Assembly: GCF_003932845.1 (NCBI RefSeq)
Contig: NZ_RQZH01000006.1
Coordinates: 31,495-95,494, forward strand
DNA length: 64,000 nucleotides
Source of the DNA: Prevotella sp. OH937_COT-195
Lineage (GTDB): Bacteria; Bacteroidota; Bacteroidia; Bacteroidales; Bacteroidaceae
Direction of reading: 5' to 3'
Shown here one piece after another: positions 45,503 through 54,316 of the stretch. The first letter of the stretch is position 1. Each line of letters opens with the position of its first letter. The translations under genes were made by a program, and so were the position numbers. The notes beneath the pieces are model-generated. The model was not told the DNA's origin and did no database searches. It saw nothing but the letters and a program-made list of their open reading frames with translations.

Positions 45503-45922
45503 TCAAGGGTTTCGCCTTCTTTCCATGTAACTTTGAAGTATGATGGTGGCAGAAATTTCATCTACAAGAGCCTTGTCTTGTCTCGCCTTCCTACCCAATC
45601 CTCCGTCTATCATGGCTCTGTGAGCAAGAACAGAAGTGAAACGTTCATCAACATATTCAATAGGAATATCCGGCTGAACTTTCTTCCAGTGTGCAACAAA
45701 TTGCTGAACACGGGAAAAATTCTCGCTTGGCATTCCGTTAGGTTGCATGGGTTTTCCTATAACAATCCTTTCCACCTGCTCTTTTGCCATATAATTGACA
45801 AGGAATTGGTATAGTTCCGATGTAGATACAGTCGCCAACCCATTGGCGATAATCTGCAATGGGTCGGTGACTGCTATACCTGTTCTTCGCTTGCCGTAGT
45901 CGATTGAGACAATCCTCGCCAC
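45503..45922 (-). CDS. ruvX: RuvX/YqgF family RNase H-fold nuclease
   Basis: 139 residues: SIDYGKRRTGIAVTDP at the N-terminus (catalytic Asp), IVIGKPMQPNG, and YVDERFTSVLAHRAM, which define YqgF. Known members process 16S rRNA ends or Holliday junctions. In an operon with SPOR protein, def and a TPR protein; 16 nt from the upstream stop. Confidence 0.93.
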   Translation of the reverse strand: MARIVSIDYGKRRTGIAVTDPLQIIANGLATVSTSELYQFLVNYMAKEQVERIVIGKPMQPNGMPSENFSRVQQFVAHWKKVQPDIPIEYVDERFTSVLAHRAMIDGGLGRKARQDKALVDEISATIILQSYMERRRNP

Positions 45923-45938
45923 GTCTTATGTGTACCGG

Positions 45939-46445
45939 TTATTTAATCTCCGGCGAAAGCAGCCATGCATCGGGATATTGTGCACGGAAATCGTTACGGC
46001 TGCGTACTGCATCAACCTTGCTGTCGAATGTTGCCACTACTACGCGATACATACGCCTTGCCTCGCTGTATGCCACTTGTGCATTGTATCCGGCATTCTT
46101 TAGTTTATCTTGCAGACCGTAGGCATTGGCATCAACACTGAACGAACCTACGACAACACTGAAATTCTTCAGACCGTTACCGTTTACCACACGAACGTTT
46201 TCCTGTCTCACCGACACATTGTCGTAATTGTCAGTAACAGTGGTTTCCGTAATAGGACGTTCTGTTACAGGAGCCACAACTACCGTCTCTTCACCCATAT
46301 TGTCGTTTGTAATGGCACTTACTCCAACATCTTCGTTAGCCTTAGCTGCGTCATACATCTTACGGTAAGCACTCTCCGACGATTTACAACTTGTGAACGC
46401 CATTGCCAGAGCCAAGCCGGCACAAACTAAAATGTACTTCTTCAT
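45939..46445 (-). CDS. SPOR-domain lipoprotein
   Basis: 168 residues. Lipoprotein signal ending FTSC (Cys20), a Val/Thr-rich linker (about 45-85), and a C-terminal SPOR domain (FSVVVGSFSVDANAYGLQDKL to RMYRVVVATFDSKVDAV) that should bind denuded septal peptidoglycan. First gene of the ruvX-def-TPR operon. Confidence 0.88.
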   Translation of the reverse strand: MKKYILVCAGLALAMAFTSCKSSESAYRKMYDAAKANEDVGVSAITNDNMGEETVVVAPVTERPITETTVTDNYDNVSVRQENVRVVNGNGLKNFSVVVGSFSVDANAYGLQDKLKNAGYNAQVAYSEARRMYRVVVATFDSKVDAVRSRNDFRAQYPDAWLLSPEIK

Positions 46446-46629
46446 AATCTTAATTTGCTATTTGTAATTTGAAATATTCTTGTTACGATTCATAATTAAA
46501 CCGCTGCGAAATTACATAAAAACAATCAAACACTACAAAAAAGAGCGCATAAAGTTTGTTAAATGACACAAATCGTTGGGTTTTTCTAAAAAACGATGTT
46601 ATTTTTTTGGAAGTTAAAGAAAGAATTTA

Positions 46630-46638
46630 TATATTTGC
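46630..46638 (+). promoter_or_regulatory. -7 box of the YtxH/holin-like cluster
   Basis: TATATTTGC with TTTG (46606-46609) 20 nt upstream; leader of about 38 nt before ATG 46683. Confidence 0.65.
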
Positions 46639-46682
46639 AATTCAGTAGGAAACGAAATGTTTAACAAATAAAACAACAAGAA

Positions 46683-46898
46683 ATGAAGACAGTTGGTTAT
46701 ATCAGCGCATTTCTCGGAGGCGCAATTGCAGGGGCTGCACTCGGACTGCTATTGGCACCGGAAAAAGGAACGGATACTCGGAAGAAACTCAGTGAAACTA
46801 TCGAGGATTTCTGCGAAAAGCACAAACTGAAACTCAGCCGCAAGGAAATAGAGGATTTTGCAGACGACCTTGAAATAGCAAGTGCTGCGGAAGATTAA
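46683..46898 (+). CDS. YtxH-like small membrane protein
   Basis: 71 residues: one glycine/alanine-rich hydrophobic helix (SAFLGGAIAGAALGLLLAPE) followed by GTDTRKKL and an acidic/basic amphipathic helix, the YtxH layout (LLAP-x-G-x-x-x-R). Members are stress-associated in other bacteria; no biochemical role known. Leads a three-gene cluster with 5 nt to the next gene. Confidence 0.85.
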   Translation: MKTVGYISAFLGGAIAGAALGLLLAPEKGTDTRKKLSETIEDFCEKHKLKLSRKEIEDFADDLEIASAAED

Positions 46899-46903
46899 TT
46901 ATC

Positions 46904-47272
46904 ATGTTCTCAAGCGACAGAAACATTGAAACGATAGGGCAACTCGTAGAAGTGCTTAGGCATTATGTCGGGTTGCAGACCGAGTATGTCAAACTTGACG
47001 TAATCGATAAGGTCGTACGCCTAATAACCATTTTCGTAATAGGAGCGGCATCGGCACTCGTAATGTTGCTTATGCTCATATATCTCTCTTTCTCCGCAGC
47101 ATGTGCAATGGCACCGGCAACAGGCTACCCATTGGCATTCTGTATCGTGGCTGCATTTTATCTGATAGTACTTTTTATCCTATACCTTTTCCGCAAACCC
47201 ATAATAGAAAGGCCGTTGGTAAAGTTTCTTGCAGAAATGCTGTTCGACAATGAAAAGAAAGCGGATATTTAA
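46904..47272 (+). CDS. Phage-holin-like superfamily III (Holin_X) membrane protein
   Basis: 122 residues with an N-terminal amphipathic helix, two transmembrane helices (about 42-70 and 76-103) and a short C-terminus; typical of the Holin_X family that accompanies YtxH in Bacteroidota. The name comes from weak similarity to holins; the context is chromosomal and there are no phage genes, so an envelope-stress role is more likely than lysis. Confidence 0.82.
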   Translation: MFSSDRNIETIGQLVEVLRHYVGLQTEYVKLDVIDKVVRLITIFVIGAASALVMLLMLIYLSFSAACAMAPATGYPLAFCIVAAFYLIVLFILYLFRKPIIERPLVKFLAEMLFDNEKKADI

Positions 47273-47288
47273 AAAACACTCGAAAGAT

Positions 47289-47582
47289 ATGGAAGATAAC
47301 AAGAATATCACTCTCGCACCTGCAAATCCACCAAGGTATAAGACTCTGAAATCTATATCTGAGAGGAAACAACAGTTGCTGACAGGAATAAGGGCAGACC
47401 ATGCACAGATGGATACATTGTGGAAAGATTTAACGACAAAGCACGAACAACCTACAAAAGGATTGAAGATGGCAGACATGTTGAATACCGGTGCGGGAAT
47501 ATTTGACGGAGCCATGCTCGGTTGGAAACTCTATCGTAAATATTATGGCTTTCTGAGCAAATTTAAGAAGAAAGATAAGTAA
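47289..47582 (+). CDS. Small basic protein of unknown function, third gene of the YtxH cluster
   Basis: 97 residues from ATG 47289 (alternatives at 47253 and 47229 overlap the upstream gene). Helical, Lys-rich, with a central LRADHAQMDTLWKDL-like stretch and a weakly hydrophobic GAGIFDGAMLGWKLYRKYYGF segment near the C-terminus that may lie on the membrane. Conserved position suggests it works with the two membrane proteins. Function unknown. Confidence 0.7.
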   Translation: MEDNKNITLAPANPPRYKTLKSISERKQQLLTGIRADHAQMDTLWKDLTTKHEQPTKGLKMADMLNTGAGIFDGAMLGWKLYRKYYGFLSKFKKKDK

Positions 47583-47589
47583 ATTATTT

Positions 47590-48357
47590 TCAACAAAACA
47601 CTTCTACCTCCTGCCCATCGAATGCGAGTTGCATGTCGGGTGGGAGTTTTTTGTTTACTTCAGAATGTAATCCTATGTCATGGCAACAATGTATGAAAAA
47701 AGTTTTTCGCGCTCCTACCTTTTCAGCAAATGACACTGCATCATCTACACTCTGATGGGAATGATGGTCGGGGGCATACCTCAAGGCATTGACTACAAGC
47801 GTGTCAACATCGCGCAGAAAATCCATCTCATATTCATTAATTGTCTTCATGTCAGTAATATATGCCAGTCCGCCAATACGATATGCTGTTATTGGCAAAT
47901 TGCCGTGCATTACCTCAAAAGGAATTACTTCAAGTTCGTTTACATGCAATGGAATATGGTGTTTCAAACCAACAAGGTTTATCTTTGGTACTCCCGGGTA
48001 GTCATTATCGGCAAAGCAATAAGGCATAGTATTTACAAGTGCCTCTGAAGTAATATTGTCGGCATAGACATTAATTTCTCCAAACTTACAGAACGGACGG
48101 AGATCATCTATTCCTCCGGCATGATCATAGTGTATATGTGTCAGTAGTACGGCATCTATCTTACGATATGGCTGCGAAAGCATCTGTTGTCTGAAATCTG
48201 GACCCGGATCTATCAGTATCCTCGTGTTGCCGTGTTCCACCAATGCCGAGCAACGCAACCGCTTATCATGTGGGGCTTTACTCATACATACACGGCATTT
48301 GCAACCAATGGTGGGAACTCCAACAGATGTTCCGGTTCCGAGAAAAATTAGTTTCAT
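47590..48357 (-). CDS. MBL-fold metallohydrolase (PhnP/lactamase-B_2 type)
   Basis: 255 residues with the metallo-beta-lactamase HxHxDH motif (LLTHIHYDHAGG, about 74-85), GTGTSVGVPTIGCKCRVC at the N-terminus (the Cys pair seen in PhnP-like enzymes binds a structural metal), and later metal His in MHGNLPIT and HHSHQ. Relatives hydrolyse cyclic phosphodiesters; substrate here unknown. Last gene of the DUF4348-murB run, 21 nt after murB. Confidence 0.88.
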   Translation of the reverse strand: MKLIFLGTGTSVGVPTIGCKCRVCMSKAPHDKRLRCSALVEHGNTRILIDPGPDFRQQMLSQPYRKIDAVLLTHIHYDHAGGIDDLRPFCKFGEINVYADNITSEALVNTMPYCFADNDYPGVPKINLVGLKHHIPLHVNELEVIPFEVMHGNLPITAYRIGGLAYITDMKTINEYEMDFLRDVDTLVVNALRYAPDHHSHQSVDDAVSFAEKVGARKTFFIHCCHDIGLHSEVNKKLPPDMQLAFDGQEVEVFC

Positions 48358-48378
48358 TAATAATAATGTACTATAAAA

Positions 48379-49395
48379 TCAATACTTGGGAAGAATATTA
48401 ACTTCGGGAAAAATCTCTATACCGAATTTAGTCAATACATCCTTTCTTATCGCGTCACTTAGTGCAACAATCTCATCGCCAGTTGCTCCGCCGCGATTGA
48501 CAAGTACCAATGCTTGCTTGTCATGCACCCCTGCCCTACCAAGCGAACGTCCTTTCCAGCCACAACGATCTATCAGCCAGCCTGCCGGAATTTTCTCTTT
48601 CCCGTTTGATAGCGTGTAATGCGGCATATCTTGATATTGTGCTGCAAGACTCTCATATTTCTTTTTATCAACAACGGGATTCATAAAGAAACTACCTGCA
48701 TTGCCTTCTATGTCAGGATCAGGCAATTTTTGCCTCCGTATGTCTATCACCATTTGACGCAATTGTTTTGCTGTGGGCATGAAAATACCATGTTTCCGGA
48801 GTTCGTCGTTTATGTTGCCATACCCTGTTTCAGGCTCAAAATTTCCGGTGGTCAGCCGGTATGTCACCTTTGTAATAAGATAACGATTCTTCCATTCTCC
48901 TTTAAAACGACTGTGGCGATAGGCATATTCACAATCGGCAGCATTTATTGTTACCACGTTTGATGTATCAATCTCTACCACTTCTATAGTTTCTATCAAG
49001 TCCTTAATCTCTGCTCCATACGCTCCTATGTTTTGAACGGCACTGGCTCCCACATCACCCGGGATTAGCGATAAATTCTCGGCACCATGTAGATTGTTTG
49101 AAACGCAGAATATAACTACATCATCCCATTTTTCACCCGATCCACAAGTTAGTATTCCATTACCTTCGTAGGATATTCCTTTTATTGCGGAACGAACTAC
49201 CGTCCCGTTGAAATTATCGGTAAACAAAACATTGCTACCACCACCAATGATAATAAAAGGAGATTTATCCGATTGCAATATACGTGCCACCTGACGTGCC
49301 TCTTCAAGAGAATAAAACTCAATGAAACGATTGCATAACACATCAATGCCGAAAGTGTTGTTACCAAGCAGACTATATTTTCTAATGTCCTTCAT
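48379..49395 (-). CDS. murB: UDP-N-acetylenolpyruvoylglucosamine reductase
   Basis: FAD- and NADPH-dependent step making UDP-MurNAc for peptidoglycan. 338 residues, type I MurB: NTFGIDV near residue 13, IIGGGSNVLFTDNF (FAD loop), SLIPGDVGASAVQNIGAYGAEI, EGNAGSFFMNP (catalytic Ser region), and the C-terminal Glu in EIFPEVNIL. Preceded by the DUF4348 lipoprotein gene (5 nt). Confidence 0.96.
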   Translation of the reverse strand: MKDIRKYSLLGNNTFGIDVLCNRFIEFYSLEEARQVARILQSDKSPFIIIGGGSNVLFTDNFNGTVVRSAIKGISYEGNGILTCGSGEKWDDVVIFCVSNNLHGAENLSLIPGDVGASAVQNIGAYGAEIKDLIETIEVVEIDTSNVVTINAADCEYAYRHSRFKGEWKNRYLITKVTYRLTTGNFEPETGYGNINDELRKHGIFMPTAKQLRQMVIDIRRQKLPDPDIEGNAGSFFMNPVVDKKKYESLAAQYQDMPHYTLSNGKEKIPAGWLIDRCGWKGRSLGRAGVHDKQALVLVNRGGATGDEIVALSDAIRKDVLTKFGIEIFPEVNILPKY

Positions 49396-49400
49396 TTAAC

Positions 49401-50252
49401 TTACTGCACTATTTTTGTCAGTTTCCATTTCCCGCCATTCTTTTTAAAAGTCATTTCCATTTCCTGTCCATTGGCAATACCTCGCATACAGAAAATTTTC
49501 TCGTTGCCTCCCCCATAGTTCTTTCCATACATTATATTATATATAAGCCCGCGCGGCATGTCTGTCGGTGCAAAGGCAAACCATGTCTCGGGTGCTATTT
49601 CTCCGGACATCGTGGCAAAATCATCATCAGGATCCGGTCCGGTAAATTTTACGGGGTTGTTTAGACTTGCTATTTGGAATGTAGTGTCATTTGCAAATTT
49701 GTTATAAAAATTAAGGAAAGATGCATTCCTGTTTTGTCCAATGCCTTGGTTTACGATACCTGTCAGCATCCATTTTCCTTTTATGCGGTCGAAAACGAAC
49801 TGCTGCACACTTTTCTTTGACAGAAGTATCTTCTCCACCACAACATGACATATTGAGGTGTCCTTACCCAATAACATTTGGCGACGATTGTCACAAATCA
49901 GCGTATAGTATCCTTGCTGCATAAAGAAATGTTCAGTACGCCATTGGTTAGCCTGCAACATTGTAGTTTTGCTCCCCGTAGTTACAGGTAGCGGAAACAC
50001 TATTCTATTGCGCTGCAACTTACTATTGCCTGCGAAATTGAACACGAAATCGTCAAAAAGTTCATCTGCCGTTTTCGGCATAGGTGCCTCCTCAATGATA
50101 CTCTCAAGTGAGTCCAATGCAGAAGTATCACGTACGGAGGAGTCTCCGATGATACTATCTTGACCCACTTTCTTGTCCGTGCAACTCGTCATCTGCATCG
50201 TCATGATTGAGCAAAGCAAAGCTGCAATCACAAAAACAAATGCTTTTTTCAT
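49401..50252 (-). CDS. DUF4348-type lipoprotein
   Basis: 283 residues with a lipoprotein signal (TSC, Cys25), a Ser/Asp-rich linker with EEAPMPKTADELFDDFVFNFA, then an alpha/beta domain (FFMQQGYYTLICDN; VQQFVFDRIKGKWMLTGI). This matches my memory of DUF4348 proteins from Bacteroides. Envelope location is inferred; role unknown. First gene of an operon with murB and the MBL hydrolase, driven by promoter repeat copy B. Confidence 0.8.
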   Translation of the reverse strand: MKKAFVFVIAALLCSIMTMQMTSCTDKKVGQDSIIGDSSVRDTSALDSLESIIEEAPMPKTADELFDDFVFNFAGNSKLQRNRIVFPLPVTTGSKTTMLQANQWRTEHFFMQQGYYTLICDNRRQMLLGKDTSICHVVVEKILLSKKSVQQFVFDRIKGKWMLTGIVNQGIGQNRNASFLNFYNKFANDTTFQIASLNNPVKFTGPDPDDDFATMSGEIAPETWFAFAPTDMPRGLIYNIMYGKNYGGGNEKIFCMRGIANGQEMEMTFKKNGGKWKLTKIVQ

Positions 50253-50318
50253 TTATTTCAAAAATAACTTACTTATAAATATAACCTACCAAAAGAAGCC
50301 ATAATGCTTCATTACGTT

Positions 50319-50377
50319 TGCAAAGTTAGTGTAAATAGAAGACAATACAAAATAAATATCATTTATTTTTATTGTTG
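50319..50377 (-). repeat. Promoter-bearing repeat, copy B (DUF4348-murB operon)
   Basis: 59 bp, nearly identical to copy C and about 85% identical to copy A by eye. Minus strand: TTTG (50351-50348), 19 nt, TAACTTTGC (50328-50320). Leader about 60 nt. Confidence 0.85.
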
Positions 50378-50444
50378 ATATGCCACATAACTTACATCCA
50401 CAAAAACATCAATAAATGCTGTTTAAATTCTTTAACTTGATAAA

Positions 50445-50476
50445 GTTGAAAGTTCTTAAAAAAAACAATAAGTTTG
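50445..50476 (+). promoter_or_regulatory. Promoter of the 50507 glycosyltransferase
   Basis: GTTG (50445-50448), 19 nt, TAAGTTTGC (50468-50476), 30 nt before ATG 50507. Confidence 0.65.
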
Positions 50477-50506
50477 CAAACTATTAAATACGGATAAAAA
50501 TATATT

Positions 50507-51460
50507 ATGCTTAGCATCATAATACCTATATATAAAGTTGAAAAGACATTGGACAAATGCCTTCAGAGTGTTGCTTCACAAGGTATTGAAGACTGTGAAG
50601 TAATAATGGTAGATGACGGATCACCGGATAAATGTGGTAAGATATGCGACTTGTGGACGGCAAAGGACAACCGTTTCAAGGTCATTCACCAACAGAATGG
50701 TGGACTCAGTGCTGCGCGTAATGCCGGATTAGAAATGGCAGTCGGCGACATATTTACATTTGTTGACTCGGACGACTATCTTGCTCCGAATACATTATTG
50801 CCATTGGTAGTTCGTATGCAAGACGACAAATACATTGATATATTGGAATATAATGTGATTAAACTTGACAATTTAAATAAACAGAAACAGCTCTGTATTC
50901 CTGATGCCGAGTGGTATGATGTAACAGATTATTGGTTTCGCGGAAAGGCATACGCTCACACATATTCATGGAACAAGATTTACAGACGCAACATTTTTTC
51001 GGGTGTCCGCTTCCCAATAGGTAGAAATTTTGAGGATGTTCATATCCTCCCTTTACTCCTTAACAATGTGCGGGGTAAGGTTGTGACAACTTCTCATGGA
51101 TATTACAACTATATAGAGAATCCGGAAGGCATTACACAAAATGCTAAGAAAGGGGATTATCAAAGTCTGTTGGATGCACACACAAAGTTTCTTGACAATA
51201 ATATTAATGAAATGAAGAGACAGCCGATTGATTTTGTTGCCGAATATTATGCTCATGTTTTAAACATACAGATAACAGCTTTCTCACGTTACGGCTCCAA
51301 AGTAATGTTGCGCAGCATGAGTGATTACGTAGGAAAATGGTACATGGCGGGAGATTGTATAAATATTATCACAAAAGTAAAGATGACCATTGCAAAGATA
51401 TTCGGAGTAAAAACAGTTTGTAAGTTTTTCCGTCTTGCAGAAATAATTATCGGCAAATAA
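50507..51460 (+). CDS. Family 2 glycosyltransferase
   Basis: 317 residues: GT-A domain with IIIPIYKVEKTLDKCL, VMVDDGSPDKCG (about 41), QQNGGLSAARNAGLE and FVDSDDYL (DxD metal site, about 86-90). The C-terminal third is helical without clear membrane segments. Likely adds a sugar to a surface polysaccharide or lipid carrier; donor and acceptor unknown. A single gene with its own promoter, not part of a polysaccharide locus. Confidence 0.88.
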   Translation: MLSIIIPIYKVEKTLDKCLQSVASQGIEDCEVIMVDDGSPDKCGKICDLWTAKDNRFKVIHQQNGGLSAARNAGLEMAVGDIFTFVDSDDYLAPNTLLPLVVRMQDDKYIDILEYNVIKLDNLNKQKQLCIPDAEWYDVTDYWFRGKAYAHTYSWNKIYRRNIFSGVRFPIGRNFEDVHILPLLLNNVRGKVVTTSHGYYNYIENPEGITQNAKKGDYQSLLDAHTKFLDNNINEMKRQPIDFVAEYYAHVLNIQITAFSRYGSKVMLRSMSDYVGKWYMAGDCINIITKVKMTIAKIFGVKTVCKFFRLAEIIIGK

Positions 51461-51495
51461 ACACGAAATTAAAATGTTGAAAAATATACAAACTA

Positions 51496-52710
51496 CTACG
51501 GACGGCAAAGAGCCTCACAAAGGCGATCTTGAAAATTACGACCTGTCGAGGCTTTCATTACACCCATGTTTATTATCGAAAAACATATAAAATGACCATT
51601 TGGCGCATAAAGATAACCGGCAAGCGAACTTACTCCCGTAACTGTGCCGGTCTTCGCACGTACATTACCTTCTGCATCGGTTCCACGCATACGTTTCTTC
51701 AAAGTTCCGTCAACTCCGGCAACAGGCATAGAAAGATAGAGAGGAGCAAAGATATTCTTGTTCTCGAAAGCATATCTTAGGAAAGCCACTTCCTCGTGCG
51801 GAGAAACATAGTTATATAGCGACAAACCACTTCCGTCTGCCACATAATAGTCTGAAGGATTAAGACCAACTTTCCTTATTATATTATTATAATGAGTCTT
51901 TACTTCTTTTGCAGAACGACCTAACTGATAAAACATAGATTCAGCATAAGTGTTGTCGCTATTTTTCATCATGCGGTTTAGGATTTGATTTATTGGGCGT
52001 GTCAAAACATATAACTGTTTTGCTGATGAAGGAGTCCGTTGTTCGTCTGTATATCCGTTCAGCACCATCCCTCTCTGTCTTAATAATGATGTAAAACGCT
52101 GTATAAAATTATCTTTTTTATCTACCATAAGCGGTGTAAGTGTAGGGTTGTCATCATCCCAACACCATCCTTCACCCAACCGGTCACCGTCCTTAAAACT
52201 CAAGTCGGCATAGATATTGCCTTGAATTGTGTCTATTCCGACCTCCCTGACGGCAGACACGAAAGATTCCATGTCATCGCCGTTGAAAGCAGGGTCGAAA
52301 CCACCAATGCAATATAGTGAACCGAGTAATGTCCTTCCATCTATTTCTCCTGTATAGCAAAGTTGAGTTTTATATTCATAATCTCCGCCAAGACGGTCGA
52401 GAGCGGTTACGGCAGTTAGCATCTTCTGCGTACTGGCAGGTCTCATTGTCTGTCGTTCGTTACAAGCATAAATCACTTTGTCATCAGTAAGGTCATAAAT
52501 CTCAACACCAACGATCGATGTCTTTAATACATTGCTATTCATTATGTCTTCAATTCTGTAAAGGACATTATCCTCCCACAGAACATCCAACGTTATGCTG
52601 TCTTGACTGAAGATTGTCACAGAGTCATTGCCATTGCTGCCTTGTGCCACACAATTCAACGTTGCGACACACAAAAAAAACAACAGGCAAATCTTTTTAA
52701 TCTTCATCAT
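51496..52710 (-). CDS. dacB: D-alanyl-D-alanine carboxypeptidase/endopeptidase (PBP4, peptidase S13)
   Basis: 404 residues: signal peptide (1-22, ending CVAQG), then the serine penicillin-recognising fold with SxxK (STQKML, about 92), SxN (NSDNTYAESM) and KTG (VRAKTGTVTG). The PBP4-specific insertion is present but short, giving a smaller protein than E. coli DacB (477). Trims and cleaves peptidoglycan crosslinks in the periplasm. Start overlaps the PH-domain gene by 14 nt; part of the pheS operon. Confidence 0.93.
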   Translation of the reverse strand: MMKIKKICLLFFLCVATLNCVAQGSNGNDSVTIFSQDSITLDVLWEDNVLYRIEDIMNSNVLKTSIVGVEIYDLTDDKVIYACNERQTMRPASTQKMLTAVTALDRLGGDYEYKTQLCYTGEIDGRTLLGSLYCIGGFDPAFNGDDMESFVSAVREVGIDTIQGNIYADLSFKDGDRLGEGWCWDDDNPTLTPLMVDKKDNFIQRFTSLLRQRGMVLNGYTDEQRTPSSAKQLYVLTRPINQILNRMMKNSDNTYAESMFYQLGRSAKEVKTHYNNIIRKVGLNPSDYYVADGSGLSLYNYVSPHEEVAFLRYAFENKNIFAPLYLSMPVAGVDGTLKKRMRGTDAEGNVRAKTGTVTGVSSLAGYLYAPNGHFICFSIINMGVMKASTGRNFQDRLCEALCRP

Positions 52711-53086
52711 TACAGTTTTGTCTCAATTTTCTTAATATTTCATCTTCATTAACAGTGCATATTGTAACATGTTTCCTACCGGCATATTCAACCAATACAT
52801 AATGGGTAAAAAGAGTTTTTACGCGCTCTACCCTTTCTATCTCAAGTAACTTTATTGCCTTCTTTCCACCGAATCGTCCTCGTTTTATTGTTATAATGCC
52901 ATCAGAAATAACGTATATGGTATTCAACAGACGGTCAATGACCAAAACTTCAACAGCAATGAATATACAACCAACAATGACATTTGTTGTTGTTCTATCC
53001 CAAAAACACCACAATATGATTAGGGCGATAATAATCGCCCCTGCCACCTCTACGTATGAAATACGATGTTCGAAAGTCCTATTCAT
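52697..53086 (-). CDS. Two-helix membrane protein with PH-like domain
   Basis: 129 residues: two transmembrane helices (about 13-30 and 36-55) followed by a small beta domain (TIYVISDGIITIKRGRFGGKK, LLEIERVERVKTLF, YVLVEYAGRKHVTICTVNEDEIL) that looks like the bacterial PH fold. Role unknown. Between pheS (26 nt) and dacB (overlap). Confidence 0.75.
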   Translation of the reverse strand: MNRTFEHRISYVEVAGAIIIALIILWCFWDRTTTNVIVGCIFIAVEVLVIDRLLNTIYVISDGIITIKRGRFGGKKAIKLLEIERVERVKTLFTHYVLVEYAGRKHVTICTVNEDEILRKLRQNCNDED

Positions 53087-53112
53087 CAAGTGTTACCGGT
53101 TACTTGCGGTAA

Positions 53113-54150
53113 TTAATAAGCCGCCTCAAACTCTCGCAAGAAACGCGTGTCGTTCTCCGAGAACATACGTAAATCGCTTACCTGATATTTAAGGTTGGTA
53201 ATTCGTTCCACTCCGAGTCCGAAAGCATATCCACTATATATTTTGCTGTCTATTCCGCATTGTTCGAGTACGTTAGGATCAACCATTCCGCAACCAAGAA
53301 TTTCCACCCAACCGGTATGTTTACAGAAACCACATCCCACACCACCACAGATATGGCAAGATATGTCCATTTCCGCACTTGGCTCCGTAAACGGGAAATA
53401 ACTCGGACGAAGGCGTATCTTGGTATCGGCACCGAACATTTCGCGTGCAAACGATAATAAAACTTGTTTCAAGTCTGTAAAGGAAACCTCTTTGTCTATA
53501 TAAAGTCCTTCAACCTGATGGAAGAAACAATGTGCGCGTGCCGTTATTGCCTCGTTGCGATAGACACGTCCGGGACATATTACTCTTATCGGTGGTTTTT
53601 GTGTCTCCATAACACGTGTTTGTACCGATGAAGTATGCGAGCGAAGTATTATGTTTTTCGTAACATCCTTGGTGTTTGTCTCTACAAAAAATGTATCCTG
53701 CATGTCGCGTGCGGGGTGCTCGGCAGCGAAATTCATTCTCGTGAACACATGCATATCGTCTTCTACCTCCGGACCATCTGCCAAAATAAATCCCATTCGT
53801 GAGAATATATCTATAATTTCGTTCTCAACTATCGTCAATGGGTGTCTTGTACCGAGTGGTATCGGATATGCGGAACGTGTCAAATCAATATTATCAGAAT
53901 TATTGTCGTTTGTCACAATCTGCTCTCGCAGTGAGTTAATCTTTTCTACCGCCGTCTGCTTCAATTTGTTGATGTTCATTCCCACAGTCTTTTTTTCTTC
54001 TGCTGCCACATTGCGGAAATCAGACATCAGCGAATTTATCTCTCCTTTTTTACTGAGATATTTTATTCTTATAACTTCTAATTCTTCAGCGTTAGAAGCT
54101 TTCAGCGAGTTCACTTCTTGAAGAAGTTGTTCTATTTTTTCAAGTATCAT
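53113..54150 (-). CDS. pheS: Phenylalanine--tRNA ligase alpha subunit
   Basis: 345 residues: N-terminal coiled coil (1-85), then the class II catalytic core with GFILADGPEVEDDMHVFTRMN, HPARDMQDTFF, TSSVQTRVM, FHQVEGLYID and the C-terminal GWVEILGCGMVDPNVL and GLGVERITNLKY (motif 3). pheT is not adjacent, so the two subunits are encoded apart, as is common in Bacteroidota. Driven by promoter repeat copy C; followed by the PH protein and dacB. Confidence 0.97.
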   Translation of the reverse strand: MILEKIEQLLQEVNSLKASNAEELEVIRIKYLSKKGEINSLMSDFRNVAAEEKKTVGMNINKLKQTAVEKINSLREQIVTNDNNSDNIDLTRSAYPIPLGTRHPLTIVENEIIDIFSRMGFILADGPEVEDDMHVFTRMNFAAEHPARDMQDTFFVETNTKDVTKNIILRSHTSSVQTRVMETQKPPIRVICPGRVYRNEAITARAHCFFHQVEGLYIDKEVSFTDLKQVLLSFAREMFGADTKIRLRPSYFPFTEPSAEMDISCHICGGVGCGFCKHTGWVEILGCGMVDPNVLEQCGIDSKIYSGYAFGLGVERITNLKYQVSDLRMFSENDTRFLREFEAAY

Positions 54151-54176
54151 TTCTTTTAAATAAACTTTATTCTGCC

Positions 54177-54234
54177 TGCAAAGTTAGTGCAAATAGAAGA
54201 CAATACAAAATAAATAGATTTATTTTTATTGTTG
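54177..54234 (-). repeat. Promoter-bearing repeat, copy C (pheS)
   Basis: 58 bp, differing from copy B by one base and a short indel region. Minus strand: TTTG (54209-54206), 19 nt, TAACTTTGC (54186-54178). Leader about 21 nt. A degenerate 19-bp piece (TTAATGCAAATAGAAGACT) recurs at 54275-54293. Confidence 0.85.
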
Positions 54235-54316
54235 ATAGGCATCTTGATAACTTCACTAACAAAATATATAAAATTAATGCAAATAGAAGACTATGGGAGT
54301 AAAACGTGTTTATTTA

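Noticed and set aside
46904..47272. Prophage remnant because of a holin-like protein
   Set aside because: No other phage gene is present; the holin-like family is a normal chromosomal companion of YtxH in this phylum.
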